Positions 26,153 through 35,991 of a stretch of 64,000 nt of DNA are shown piece by piece; the first letter of the stretch is position 1; each line of letters opens with the position of its first letter. Under the pieces are notes generated by a model. That model was given only the letters and a program-made list of their open reading frames with translations, ran no database searches and was not told the DNA's origin. The stretch is from NCBI RefSeq assembly GCF_014698335.1, contig NZ_JACJSV010000003.1, positions 1 to 64,000 on the forward strand. Reading direction: 5' to 3'. This DNA is from Microcystis viridis FACHB-1342 (GTDB taxonomy: Bacteria; Cyanobacteriota; Cyanobacteriia; Cyanobacteriales; Microcystaceae). A program made the translations under genes and the position numbers.

Positions 26153-29100
26153 TTAAACTAATACAAGTATATCAGAGGCGGTAAGAGTGGGTTTAGAACT
26201 AAGAGTTGCAATTTGAATAGCTGCTAGTGTACCTGTCCCGTCCCCATCAAAGAATAGTCTTCCAGTGATTGTATTATAAATTAAGCGATTGCTGGCATTT
26301 AATGCAGTTGTTCCTAACACAAATTGAGCGGCTGTAATCGCAACTCCTGCGGCTAAACCACTGCCAAAACCCGCAGCAGAGAGAGCAATTTTATCCCCCT
26401 GACTGGAGAGAAAATCAGTAATCGTATCAATCCCTTCATTGCGGTTGTTGAAGGTGAATTTATCGCCACCCGCACCCCCTGTTATGGTATCGTTACCAGT
26501 ACCACCAATCAAGGTATCATTCCCATCACTACCATTAAGGATATTGTTACCACTATTACCGGTGATAACATTATTTAATGTGTTACCGGTTCCGTTAATA
26601 TTTGTAGTACCAGTGAGGGTGAGGTTTTCTAGGTTATTACCGAGGGTATAAGTAACCGATGATTGAACAGTATCTGTACCTTGGTTGGCATTTTCCGTAA
26701 TCGTATCGGTAGTAGTATCAACTTGATAAGTATCATTCCCTAAACCACCTACCAAAGTATCAATTCCTGTTGCACCATTAAGGATATTGTTACCACTATT
26801 ACCGGTGATAATATTATTTAAGGTGTTACCAGTTCCGTTAATATTTGTAGTACCAGTTAACGTGAGGTTTTCTAAGTTATTTCCCAGGGTATAAGTAACC
26901 GATGATTGAACAGTATCTGTACCTTGGTTGGCATTTTCTGTAATGGTATCGGTAGTAGTATCAACTTGATAGGTGTCATTTCCTAAACCACCGATGAGGG
27001 TATCAATTCCTGTGCCTCCATTAAGGGTATCATTTCCCGCACTTCCTGTAAGGGTATTTTTACCACTATTACCCGTCAGGATATTGTTAGCAGCGTTACC
27101 TGTCCCGTTAATATTTGTAGTCCCAGTTAGGGTCAAATTTTCCACATTAGCAGGTAGGGTAGTGGTGACATTAGCGTTTAAGGTGTCGCTGATGGTGACA
27201 ATTCCCTTGTTATTGGTAAGAGTTGCATTGACGGGATTACTGAGGTTAATGGCAAAAGTTTCGTTTGCTTCATTAAGGTTATCATTGAGGATGGGGATGC
27301 TAATAGTAGCAGTAGAAGTATTAGCAGCAATGGTGAGAGTTCCAGTTTTGCTAGTGTAATCTACATTAGCGGTAGCGTTAACGGGTGCAGTAGTATAATT
27401 GACGCTAATTGGTTGTGGATTGGGGTTATTGACAGTGACGGTGAGGATGGCATTATTATCTTTACCCTCGACAACGGTGATATTATTGATGGAGAGTTTG
27501 GAGAAATCATCATTGGTGATTGTCCCAGTAACTGGAGTGGTTGTACCTACTTTATAACCTGTCCCCGCAGCGAGGGTTAAAATAACAGTTTCGTTACTTT
27601 CTACTATTGTGTCAGGAGTGGGGTCAATTGTTACGGTAGCAGTGGTTGAATTAGCAGCAAAGGTGACTGTATTGTTAGTCCCTGTACGAGTGTAGTCGGT
27701 ATTAAGAGTCGCTGTCCCTCCCAGGGTGTAATTGACGGTTAAGGGATTAGTGGTTACTCCGTTACGGGTGAAGGTATAAATCAGATTTGTTGTCCCGTCT
27801 TCGGTAACGCTTGCGGGAGCAACTGCTAGGGTGATATTACTTATAACATCACCGACACCGAATAATTGAACTGAATCAATTTCTTCCCAAGTCCTAGTAT
27901 CATGATCAATATCAACGTTTATTTTTGCGCCAACAACCAGATAATTAGTTGGCTGAAAATTGACTCTAAAATTGACTGGATTTCCTGGTAAACTAGGATC
28001 AACTCCAGACCAAATAGAGTGATAAACACCTTGATTATCTAATAAATCAATGCTTCTGACAAATCCATTTCCCCAGGTTTCGCGAATTTCTATACCGTCA
28101 GCATAAACTGGTGTAGAAAAACCAACGGTGATAAATTCATCAGCTTGTGCATCTCCATCACCATTTCGTGTGGATGGGGCCCATGATGTTGAAATATCTC
28201 CATAGCTAAAAGTATTGGGTTGACCTAAAGCTTGTTCTGCACTCCATGAAGATGAAGAATATTGAGAACTAAAAGCAATAACACTAGAAGCATATTGTCC
28301 AGTTGCAGAAGCGTTGGTAATTGTCCCCGTCACTGGAGTGGTGGTCCCTACTGTATAACCTGTCCCGGCAGCGAGGGTTAAAGCGACGGTTTCGTTACTT
28401 TCTACTATTGTGTCAGGAGTGGGGTCAATTGTGACGGTAGCAGTGGATGAACCAGCAGCGAAGGTGACTGTATTGTTAGTCCCTGTACGAGTGTAGTCGG
28501 TATTAAGGGTAGCTGTCCCTCCGAGGGTGTAATTGACGGTTAAGGAATTAGTGGTTAATCCACTACGGGTGAAGGTATAAATCAGATTTGTTGTCCCGTC
28601 TTCGGTGACACTTGCGGGGGAAACTGCAAGAGTAATACTAGGGAGTTCATCATCATTAATTGTCCCCGTAACTGGAGTAGTCGTACCTACTGCATATCCT
28701 GTCCCCGCAGCGAGGGTTAAAATAACAGTTTCATCGGGTTCAACTATTGTGTCAGCAGTGGGGTCTATTGTGACGGTAGCAGTGGATGAACCAGCAGCAA
28801 AGGTGACTGTATTGGTAGTCCCTGTACGAGTGTAGTCGGTATTTAAAGTAGCTGTCCCTCCGATGGTGTAATTGACGGTTAAGGAATTAGTGGTTACACC
28901 AGTACGAGTGAAGGTGTAAATGAGGTTCTGGGTGCCATCTTCTTGAAGACTGCTAGGAGAAACAGCCAGGCTGACACTGGCATCGTCATTGATAATTGTT
29001 CCTGATACCGCGTTCGTCGTTCCAATTTTATAGGAACCAGATGTCAAGGTAAGGGCAACAGTTTCATCTGGCTCTACAGTGGTATCTACGGTAGGATCAA

Positions 29101-32100
29101 TTGTGAGAGTGGCTGTACTAGAACCAGCAGCAAAGGTCATTGTCCCAGAGGTGGCGGAAAAACTCGTCCCTCCGGTTTGGCTGTAATCCGTATTAAAAGT
29201 AGCCGTACCGCCAACTGTGTAATTGACTGTTAAGGCCTCGCTTGTATTGCCCGATCGAGTGAAGGTATAGATGAGATTGGGTGTACCGTCTTCTTGGACA
29301 TTGCCGGGAGAGACCGCCAAGGTAACGGTAGAATCGTCATCCGCGATCGCCCCCGCTACAGCGCTTGTGGTACCGATGTCGTATCCTGTACCCAGTGCCA
29401 AGGTGAGAACTACGGTTTCATTGGCTTCAATTGTGCTATCGGCGGTGGGGTCAATCGTTACGGTCGCTGTACTTGAACCCGCCGCAAAGGTAACAGTGCC
29501 AGCCGTCGCGGTATAAGTTGCGGCTCCGGTTTGGGTGTAGTCAGTGTTGAGTGTAGCTGTACCACCAACGCTGTAGTTGACGGTTAGAGGCGTTGACAGC
29601 CCTCCTCTGCGGGAAAAGGTGTAAACGAGGTTGGTTACACCATCTTCAGTGACAGAGGAAGGGGATACAGCGAGGGTAACAGCCCAGTTATTGCCGACTT
29701 CAACCGATCCCCCCTCATTGAAAATCCCGTTCAGTGTTTGATTGCTGAGGATTGCACCGGAATTGTAGATAAACTCCCCTAAAGCAACGCCACCTATACC
29801 CGCTGTTCCTGGATTACCACGGGCTGCAAAAGAGCCACTGGCATTGCGCCCACCTGAGCCTCCTGAACCAGCAGAGCCGCCCGTTCCATCGGTGACGGAA
29901 TGGCTGCCAACGACTACATTGGTGAGCGATGCCTGACCAGCATTGAAGATGCCACCACCCCGTGCATCACCGCCATCACCGCCATCACCCCCATCACCCC
30001 CGCGACCGCCGACAAAGTTGCCGACACCAGCGGCCCAACTTCCACTGCCGCCACTGCCCCCAAAACCGCCACGACCGCCTTTCGCTTGGTTATTACCGAT
30101 GGTGCTGTCGGTAATTGTCATGGAGCCACTGTTGTAGATTGCACCACCCGCAACATCACCTCCATTGCCACCATTACTTCCATACCCTCCTTGGCGCGTC
30201 CCATTACCACTTCGTGCATCACTGCCCCTTGTGCCATTAACGCCGTCAATACCCAAGGCTTGACTATTTTCAATCTTGCTATTATGGATTCTCAGGTTGC
30301 CGCTGTTGTAGATGGCTCCTCCAGAGGTTGATCGTCCATTGATGATCGTTACTCCCGAAAGAATAAGAGAGGCACCGCTATGAATTTCAAAGAAACGATC
30401 CAAGCTGTTACCATCAAGAATAGTTAGATCCTTGCCTTGTCCTTGAATCCTTAGGGTTTTGCCTTGAAGCTGAATGTCAAGGTCATCGGCGGTGGCGAGT
30501 GTGTAGCGTCCCTCTCCCAACAAGATGGCTACATTGATGTTAGCGGTATTGGCTTGGGCAATAGCCTCTCGTAGGGATAAAAATCCGTCTGTACTGCTGG
30601 TGATGTCTTGCAGAGTGGTGACGATTTGGGTCGGCGTCGCAGATGAGACTACGCCAATGGTGAAGGCTTTATCAAAACTCAAACCGCCCTGGTCGGTGGT
30701 GCGAAGGCGGATGTTGTATGTTTTCTTGGTTTCAAAATCAAAGATTGCGTTGGTTTTGAGTTGGTTATTGGTAATGGTGAAGGCGTTGTTGTCGGTGCTT
30801 CCCGTCCCTGCGACTAGGCTATAGGTGAAGGTATTGCCAGTGTCGGGATCGGTACTGATCAGTTCACTGACCACTGTACCCACTGGTTGATCTTCAAGAA
30901 TGTTCAGGTTAGCGAGGATGAGGTTTGTAGGTGCGTCGTTGTTAAGAATCGTGCCTGTGACGGCGCTAGTGGTGGCGATCAAATAGCCTGTCCCTGAAAC
31001 GAGGGTTAAGGCAACAGTTTCATCGCTTTCTACTTCAGCATCATTCGTGGGGTCAATGGCGATCGTAGCTGTGCTTGCGCCCGCCGCAAAGGTGACGGTT
31101 CCTGTCGTCGTTGTGTAGGCTGTCGCGCCAGTTTGGGTGTAGTCGCTATTGAAGGTGGCAGTACCGCCAACAGCATAGTTGACGGTGAGTGCATTGCTGA
31201 TGGCTCCGGTGCGGGTGAAAGTATAAACCAGGTTGGCGGTGCCGTCTTCGGTGACAGTGGAGGGAGAAACCGCTAGGGTGACACTGGTATCATCGTTGAC
31301 AATAGTTCCCGTAACCGAGGTCGTCGTACCGATGGTGTAACCTGTTCCTGATGCCAGACTTAAAATAACAGTTTCATCAGCTTCTAAGGTGTTGTCAGCA
31401 GCGGGGTCAACTGTAACTGTAGCGGTGGATGAACCAGCAGCAAAGGTGACGCTTGAGCCAATGCTACTGTAATCATTGCCATTGATTGCCGTCCCCCCAA
31501 TGAAGTAGTTAACTGTTAAGGCATTACTGGTGAATCCATTGCGAGTAAAGGTATAAACCAGATTTGTAGTCCCGTCTTCCGTAACACTGGCAGGAGCAAC
31601 CGCAAGGGTAACAATCGTGTCATTATCAAGAATGGTGCCTGTTACCGCAGTGGTGGTGCCAATGTTGTATCCAGTACCAGCAGCTAAGGTCAGAGATACG
31701 GTTTCATGGTCTTCTGGTGTGGTGTCGCCAGTGGGGTCAACTGTGACGGTAGCGGTGGATGACCCAGCGGCAAAGGTGACGCTTGTGCCAATATTATTGT
31801 AGTCACTACCGTTGGTTGCAGTTCCTCCAATAGTGTAGTTTACCGTGAGGGTGTTAGTGGTGGAACCAGTGCGGGTGAAGGTGTAGATGAGGTTCGATGT
31901 GCCGTCTTCTGTAACACTGGTGGAAGAAACAGCCAGGGTGATGGTTGGGAGGTCATCATTGGTAATTGTTCCTGTGACTGCACCTGATGTGCCAACGGTG
32001 TAACCTGTTCCTGATGCTAAAGCTAAGGTGACAGTTTCATCCGCTTCCCCTATGGTGTCAGCAGTGGGGTCAACTGTAACGGTAGCGGTGGATGACCCAG

Positions 32101-33940
32101 CAGCAAAGGTGACGCTTGAGCCAATGCTACTGTAATCATTGCCATTGATTGCCGTCCCCCCAATGGTGTAGTTTACTGTTAGGGCATTACTTGTGAATCC
32201 ATTGCGAGTAAAGGTATAAACCAGATTTGTAGTGCCGTCTTCCGTAACACTGGCAGGAGAAACCGCAAGGGTAACAATCGTGTCATCGTCAAAAATAGTG
32301 CCTGTTACCGCAGTGGTGGTGCCGATGGTGTAACCTGTTCCAGAAGCTAAGGTCAGAGATACGGTTTCATGGTCTTCTGGTGTGGTGTCGCCAGTGGGGT
32401 CAACTGTAACTGTAGCGGTGGATGACCCAGCAGAAAAAGTAACGCTTGTGCCAATATTGTTATAGTCAATACCATTAGTTGCTGTACCCCCAATGGTGTA
32501 GTTGACAAGGAGGGTGTTAGCAGTGGGACCAGTGCGGCTGAAGGTGTAGATGAGGTTAGATGTGCCGTCTTCTGTAACACTAGTGGGAGAAACAGCTAGG
32601 TAGATGAAAGTTGAAGGAACCAGGCGATCGTCATTAAATGGGTCGGCAAAGGATACCACCCCACTGGTCAATTGACTGCTCACACTACTGCTGTTCCCTC
32701 CCCCATCAGAGGAACCCCAGGTAACAACAGAGCCATCGCTTTTTAGCGCCGCAAAGGCAGCACCATTGGAGAAAATCTGGGTGACGCCGGATGTGAGTCT
32801 GCTGCTCACACTACTGCTGTTCCCTCCTTGGAACGACTTACCCCAGGTGACGACAGAGCCATCGCTTTTTAGCGCCGCAAATGCCCAACCATTGGAGAAA
32901 ATCTGGGTGACACCGGATGTGAGTCTGCTGCTCACACTACTGCTGTTCCCTCCATAGTCATTGTAACCCCAGGTGACAACAGAGCCATCGCTTTTTAGCG
33001 CCGCAAATGCATATGTATTACCAACCTCATCCCGTGTCGCATAGTATCCATTTGCAATACTTCCCCTAACCACAGTCCCCGGCGCCACATCGTTATCCAA
33101 AATGGTGCCAGTCACCGCACTACTACTACCTATCGCATATCCCGTCCCTGCTGCCAAGGTTAGTGCTACCGTTTCATTCCCATCACTGACGGCATCCGAA
33201 CTGGGATCTAAACTGAGAATAACCACACTAGAACCTGCGGCAAAAGTGACACTACCGGAAGTCGTGCCAAAACTGGCGGCTCCCCGTTGCACATAGTCGC
33301 TGTTAAAGGTGGCATTTCCACTGACGGTGAAGTTAACCGTTAGGGAATTGGTGGTATCCCCAGTGCGACTAAATACATAAAATAGGTTTTGTGGTCCATC
33401 TTCTGTAACCGTGCTGGGTGAGGTGAGGGATAAACTCACTGTTGGGTTGTTATACTCTACCTCCAAGTTTTGACCATTTACCTCTAGCCAACCTTGATCA
33501 TCTTCGGTCTTCAATTCCGCTAATACAGTGGGAGATAACACCTCACCCTGCACTAATGCCGCAAAAATCGCCCCCTCATCTCCCGGACTATCAGTCTGAT
33601 TGATTTGAGCATCCACATAATGCCCAATTTCTTCTAAAATTACATTAATTATCGCTGCTGACGGAGCTGTATTTAAAAAAGATGCTGATAGATAAATCTT
33701 ATTCTTACTGCTGGAATATGCACCATTCGCCGTCCCCAAAACCTCATCACTGAGTACCTCAATCGGGGGAATTTGACCAAAATTTCGACTTTGCCACTGT
33801 TGTCGTAATTGCGTCGCTTTAACCACATCATAACTTGTGCCAAAAGCACTTTCTAAATTCACCCAAAAACCATCAGATTGAGCGAAATTGAACAAAACAT
33901 CGTCAACAACAGGAAGAATCGGCAACAGTGTAGAAGTCAT
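26153..33940 (-). CDS. Giant secreted Calx-beta / RTX protein
   Basis: 2595 residues, acidic, Thr/Gly-rich and almost free of Cys. The N-terminal domain (about 1-165) has EEIGHYVDAQIN and GDEGAIF. It resembles a metalloprotease helix but with Glu where HExxH has its first His, so it is perhaps inactive. The order is then: Calx-beta 1, three RCC1-like ALKSDGSVVTWG units, Calx-beta 2-6, a cadherin-like domain, a Gly-rich right-handed beta-helix (GGAIYNSG), Calx-beta 7-10, a discoidin-like domain (NPVNFRVNFQPTNYLVVGAK), and Calx-beta 11-12. RTX nonapeptides (GGTGIDTLIGGLGNDTYQ) and a type I secretion tail (DKFTFNNRNEGIDTITDF) close it. It is probably a cell-surface or matrix adhesin exported without a signal peptide and folded by calcium. 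Confidence 0.93.
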   Translation of the reverse strand: MTSTLLPILPVVDDVLFNFAQSDGFWVNLESAFGTSYDVVKATQLRQQWQSRNFGQIPPIEVLSDEVLGTANGAYSSSKNKIYLSASFLNTAPSAAIINVILEEIGHYVDAQINQTDSPGDEGAIFAALVQGEVLSPTVLAELKTEDDQGWLEVNGQNLEVEYNNPTVSLSLTSPSTVTEDGPQNLFYVFSRTGDTTNSLTVNFTVSGNATFNSDYVQRGAASFGTTSGSVTFAAGSSVVILSLDPSSDAVSDGNETVALTLAAGTGYAIGSSSAVTGTILDNDVAPGTVVRGSIANGYYATRDEVGNTYAFAALKSDGSVVTWGYNDYGGNSSSVSSRLTSGVTQIFSNGWAFAALKSDGSVVTWGKSFQGGNSSSVSSRLTSGVTQIFSNGAAFAALKSDGSVVTWGSSDGGGNSSSVSSQLTSGVVSFADPFNDDRLVPSTFIYLAVSPTSVTEDGTSNLIYTFSRTGPTANTLLVNYTIGGTATNGIDYNNIGTSVTFSAGSSTATVTVDPTGDTTPEDHETVSLTLASGTGYTIGTTTAVTGTIFDDDTIVTLAVSPASVTEDGTTNLVYTFTRNGFTSNALTVNYTIGGTAINGNDYSSIGSSVTFAAGSSTATVTVDPTADTIGEADETVTLALASGTGYTVGTSGAVTGTITNDDLPTITLAVSSTSVTEDGTSNLIYTFTRTGSTTNTLTVNYTIGGTATNGSDYNNIGTSVTFAAGSSTATVTVDPTGDTTPEDHETVSLTLAAGTGYNIGTTTAVTGTILDNDTIVTLAVAPASVTEDGTTNLVYTFTRNGFTSNALTVNYFIGGTAINGNDYSSIGSSVTFAAGSSTATVTVDPAADNTLEADETVILSLASGTGYTIGTTTSVTGTIVNDDTSVTLAVSPSTVTEDGTANLVYTFTRTGAISNALTVNYAVGGTATFNSDYTQTGATAYTTTTGTVTFAAGASTATIAIDPTNDAEVESDETVALTLVSGTGYLIATTSAVTGTILNNDAPTNLILANLNILEDQPVGTVVSELISTDPDTGNTFTYSLVAGTGSTDNNAFTITNNQLKTNAIFDFETKKTYNIRLRTTDQGGLSFDKAFTIGVVSSATPTQIVTTLQDITSSTDGFLSLREAIAQANTANINVAILLGEGRYTLATADDLDIQLQGKTLRIQGQGKDLTILDGNSLDRFFEIHSGASLILSGVTIINGRSTSGGAIYNSGNLRIHNSKIENSQALGIDGVNGTRGSDARSGNGTRQGGYGSNGGNGGDVAGGAIYNSGSMTITDSTIGNNQAKGGRGGFGGSGGSGSWAAGVGNFVGGRGGDGGDGGDGGDARGGGIFNAGQASLTNVVVGSHSVTDGTGGSAGSGGSGGRNASGSFAARGNPGTAGIGGVALGEFIYNSGAILSNQTLNGIFNEGGSVEVGNNWAVTLAVSPSSVTEDGVTNLVYTFSRRGGLSTPLTVNYSVGGTATLNTDYTQTGAATYTATAGTVTFAAGSSTATVTIDPTADSTIEANETVVLTLALGTGYDIGTTSAVAGAIADDDSTVTLAVSPGNVQEDGTPNLIYTFTRSGNTSEALTVNYTVGGTATFNTDYSQTGGTSFSATSGTMTFAAGSSTATLTIDPTVDTTVEPDETVALTLTSGSYKIGTTNAVSGTIINDDASVSLAVSPSSLQEDGTQNLIYTFTRTGVTTNSLTVNYTIGGTATLNTDYTRTGTTNTVTFAAGSSTATVTIDPTADTIVEPDETVILTLAAGTGYAVGTTTPVTGTINDDELPSITLAVSPASVTEDGTTNLIYTFTRSGLTTNSLTVNYTLGGTATLNTDYTRTGTNNTVTFAAGSSTATVTIDPTPDTIVESNETVALTLAAGTGYTVGTTTPVTGTITNASATGQYASSVIAFSSQYSSSSWSAEQALGQPNTFSYGDISTSWAPSTRNGDGDAQADEFITVGFSTPVYADGIEIRETWGNGFVRSIDLLDNQGVYHSIWSGVDPSLPGNPVNFRVNFQPTNYLVVGAKINVDIDHDTRTWEEIDSVQLFGVGDVISNITLAVAPASVTEDGTTNLIYTFTRNGVTTNPLTVNYTLGGTATLNTDYTRTGTNNTVTFAANSTTATVTIDPTPDTIVESNETVILTLAAGTGYKVGTTTPVTGTITNDDFSKLSINNITVVEGKDNNAILTVTVNNPNPQPISVNYTTAPVNATANVDYTSKTGTLTIAANTSTATISIPILNDNLNEANETFAINLSNPVNATLTNNKGIVTISDTLNANVTTTLPANVENLTLTGTTNINGTGNAANNILTGNSGKNTLTGSAGNDTLNGGTGIDTLIGGLGNDTYQVDTTTDTITENANQGTDTVQSSVTYTLGNNLENLTLTGTTNINGTGNTLNNIITGNSGNNILNGATGIDTLVGGLGNDTYQVDTTTDTITENANQGTDTVQSSVTYTLGNNLENLTLTGTTNINGTGNTLNNVITGNSGNNILNGSDGNDTLIGGTGNDTITGGAGGDKFTFNNRNEGIDTITDFLSSQGDKIALSAAGFGSGLAAGVAITAAQFVLGTTALNASNRLIYNTITGRLFFDGDGTGTLAAIQIATLSSKPTLTASDILVLV

Positions 33941-34033
33941 GACATTAACTGCAAAGGTTTATTGCTAACAGTTTTAGCCCAACAATCCCCAATTTTTCAA
34001 GGGTGCTATCACAAAAATTAACATTTATTACAA

Positions 34034-34064
34034 GAAAACGGGTTTCTCAAAGAAACCCGTTTTC
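34034..34064 (-). terminator. Intrinsic-type hairpin downstream of the Rpn gene
   Basis: A perfect stem, GAAAACGGGTTTCT pairing with AGAAACCCGTTTTC, with a 3-base loop. It sits 37 bases after the stop of the minus-strand Rpn gene and upstream of the giant gene. On the minus strand it is followed by T-rich DNA. A second copy lies at 35343. Confidence 0.7.
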
Positions 34065-34100
34065 TCATTTGTTGCAAAGATGCGATCGCTAACGTCAAAC

Positions 34101-35045
34101 CTAGGCAGTTAAAGTATTTAACCAATTGATTAAATCTTCAACCGTAGAGAAGTCGAATAAAGCTTCTCCTAATACTTCAACATCATCAATACTTAACTGC
34201 ATGATTTTAGTTTCCAATGAAGGATTAATCTCCCCTAACTTGCGTTTAATTTGACGAAGAATCAATGTCTTTTCCCGTTCAATACCTTGTTCAATACCTT
34301 GTTCGATACCTTGTTCAATACCTTGACGCATCCAACTGGTGGTAATTTGCATAACTCCCTCCTGTACGGGTTGACTAAATGTGCTAATCTCTTGTTGAAA
34401 TTGTATCTCTTCGGCAGGATTTAGATTGATATATGTATCAATAAATCCGGAAATTAATTGCATTTTTGCAGGATTTAACTTTAAAGTAATTAACAAGCGC
34501 AGACATTCCGCTTTTACCTTGGCTCGCTCTTTCTCGGCAATGTTCATCTTCGCCATCAAAGCTGAAGCAACTGGATTCGGTTGATTAAGAAAATCTCGCC
34601 AATTTAATCGATTTAACTGCACTACCTGATAGTTAAATTCTAAGACTTTTAAATCAGGAAAATCGACTACATATTGACTAATCGCTGCTCTTTTTGGCTT
34701 TGAATAAGAAAAAATTACAATCGGATAAATCGGTAAGACAAATTTCTCATGAAAGCGAGCAAAATAAGTAAACATTCGCCGGTTAAACCACTTTCGGGAA
34801 CTTTCCTGCGCCTCCAGATGAATCAGAAAAAAAGATTCTTTTCCTCGAAACTTAACTTGTGCGACTAAATCGCTTTCATACCTTTCTCCTTCCGTGACAT
34901 CGGTGAATACTTCTTTGTCTAAAAAAGTAATCGATTCCCTATCTAAATAATCTATCAATTGAGGAAAAAATAACTCAATAAATTCGACAAAAAAGGTGGA
35001 GATTAACTCCTTAAATAAGCGGTCATGGTCAATATTATTAGTCAT
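34101..35045 (-). CDS. Rpn-family PD-(D/E)XK nuclease (DUF4351 C-terminus)
   Basis: 314 residues. An N-terminal nuclease core has LFKELISTFFVEFIELFFPQ, a GERYESDLVAQVKF strand with the catalytic Asp, and FFLIHLEAQES providing the ExQ pair. A helical middle (AECLRLLITLKLNPAKMQLI) and a hinge of four GIEQ repeats follow, encoded by 12-bp DNA tandem repeats. A DUF4351-like C-terminus (ILRQIKRKLGEINPSL; LSIDDVEVLGEALFDFSTVEDLINWL) completes it. It is related to E. coli RpnA, a DNA endonuclease that promotes recombination, and is often misnamed a transposase. Catalytic residues look intact. It lies between direct repeats of the giant gene's 5' end. Confidence 0.88.
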   Translation of the reverse strand: MTNNIDHDRLFKELISTFFVEFIELFFPQLIDYLDRESITFLDKEVFTDVTEGERYESDLVAQVKFRGKESFFLIHLEAQESSRKWFNRRMFTYFARFHEKFVLPIYPIVIFSYSKPKRAAISQYVVDFPDLKVLEFNYQVVQLNRLNWRDFLNQPNPVASALMAKMNIAEKERAKVKAECLRLLITLKLNPAKMQLISGFIDTYINLNPAEEIQFQQEISTFSQPVQEGVMQITTSWMRQGIEQGIEQGIEQGIEREKTLILRQIKRKLGEINPSLETKIMQLSIDDVEVLGEALFDFSTVEDLINWLNTLTA

Positions 35046-35144
35046 GTAATATCATCTTAACTAATCTGAGCGATGAATGACTACTCTTCTCGATTGTATT
35101 CTGAAAAGTCGGTTTTGGCAACGGATTGTTATGACCTCACCCCC

Positions 35145-35249
35145 TTAACCGACAGCGATTGCCAAATTCGCCCAAAATCCATCAGATTGAGCAAAATCGA
35201 ACAAACTATCGTAAACAGCAGGAAAAATCGGCAACAGCGTAGAAGTCAT
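35145..35249 (-). pseudogene. Decapitated 5' end of a second giant-gene copy
   Basis: Starting at ATG 35249, 34 codons encode MTSTLLPIFPAVYDSLFDFA, then QSDGFWANL, ending at a TAA. These match the first 34 residues of the giant protein at 25 positions. The upstream DNA (to about 35373) is also a near-identical copy of 33941-34064, including the hairpin. The rest of the second gene is missing and the Rpn gene occupies the space. Confidence 0.88.
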
Positions 35250-35342
35250 GACATTAACTGCAAAGGTTTACTGCTAACAGTTTTAGGCCAACAATCCCCA
35301 ATTTTTCAAGGTTGCTATCACAAAAATTAACATTTATTACAA

Positions 35343-35373
35343 GAAAACGGGTTTCTCGAAGAAACCCGTTTTC
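35343..35373. repeat. Second copy of the AAAACGGGTTTCT hairpin, plus a half copy
   Basis: GAAAACGGGTTTCTCGAAGA, then AACCCGTTTTC, forms the same hairpin as 34034-34064. A further half copy (TTTTCTCGAAGAAACCCGTT) follows at about 35380-35402, showing local tandem duplication. Confidence 0.85.
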
Positions 35374-35991
35374 TAAATATTTTCTCGAAGAAACCCGTTT
35401 TCTAAATAAAGGCAATCACTCTCCCCAATTGATAATTCATAATTCCCCTTTCCTCTCTCCCTTCTCCCCAATTGATAATTCATAATTCCCCGCTCCCTTG
35501 TCCCGTATCATACTTTGTGCTTTTTGTCAAAAAAACTTTTTTTTTGCAATAAAACTACACAAAAAAAAGATCATCGTTGTGGGCGAAATTGACTGATTTA
35601 CCCGTCTTAATTAGAATCATCTTCTAGGTGTGGCAAGGGTTTTAACCATTGCTGCCCAAAAAAGCACAGAATAGCCCATTATGAAATTCTATCAAATCGC
35701 TGTAACCATGATAACGTCGTTGTTAAATAAAAATCTTTCTCAATTAATTTTTAAGAATTTATAAATATTGCGAAATGTTAATTTAAATATTCTCAAGTTT
35801 TTGCAGTCAATAAATAATTTTTGCTTATCTTTGTCAGAAAATAGAACTTCTGCAAAAATCCAACATCTACCATGGGGTTAGGAGTCTCCGAGTCAGGAGT
35901 CAGAAGTCAGGAGATTATTTTATTTATTCTCCCCACACCCCACACCCTACACCCTACACCCCACACCCCATACCCCACTTATTCAACAAAC
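35374..35991. other. AT-rich intergenic region before the RND gene
   Basis: No gene. Contents: hairpin half copy, two ATTGATAATTCATAATTCCC units (about 35425 and 35472) and homopolymer A/T runs (35525-35570). A very AT-rich stretch (35700-35870) may hold the promoter. A C-rich tandem of CCCCACACC-type units (35928-35975) ends just before the chosen start. An in-frame ATG at 35872 exists, but the intervening codons are repeat DNA. Confidence 0.6.

Noticed and set aside
29900-30331. Open frames on the plus strand inside the giant gene
   Set aside because: They are antisense to Gly-rich and Calx-beta repeats, giving repetitive Pro/Val-rich translations without starts or context.
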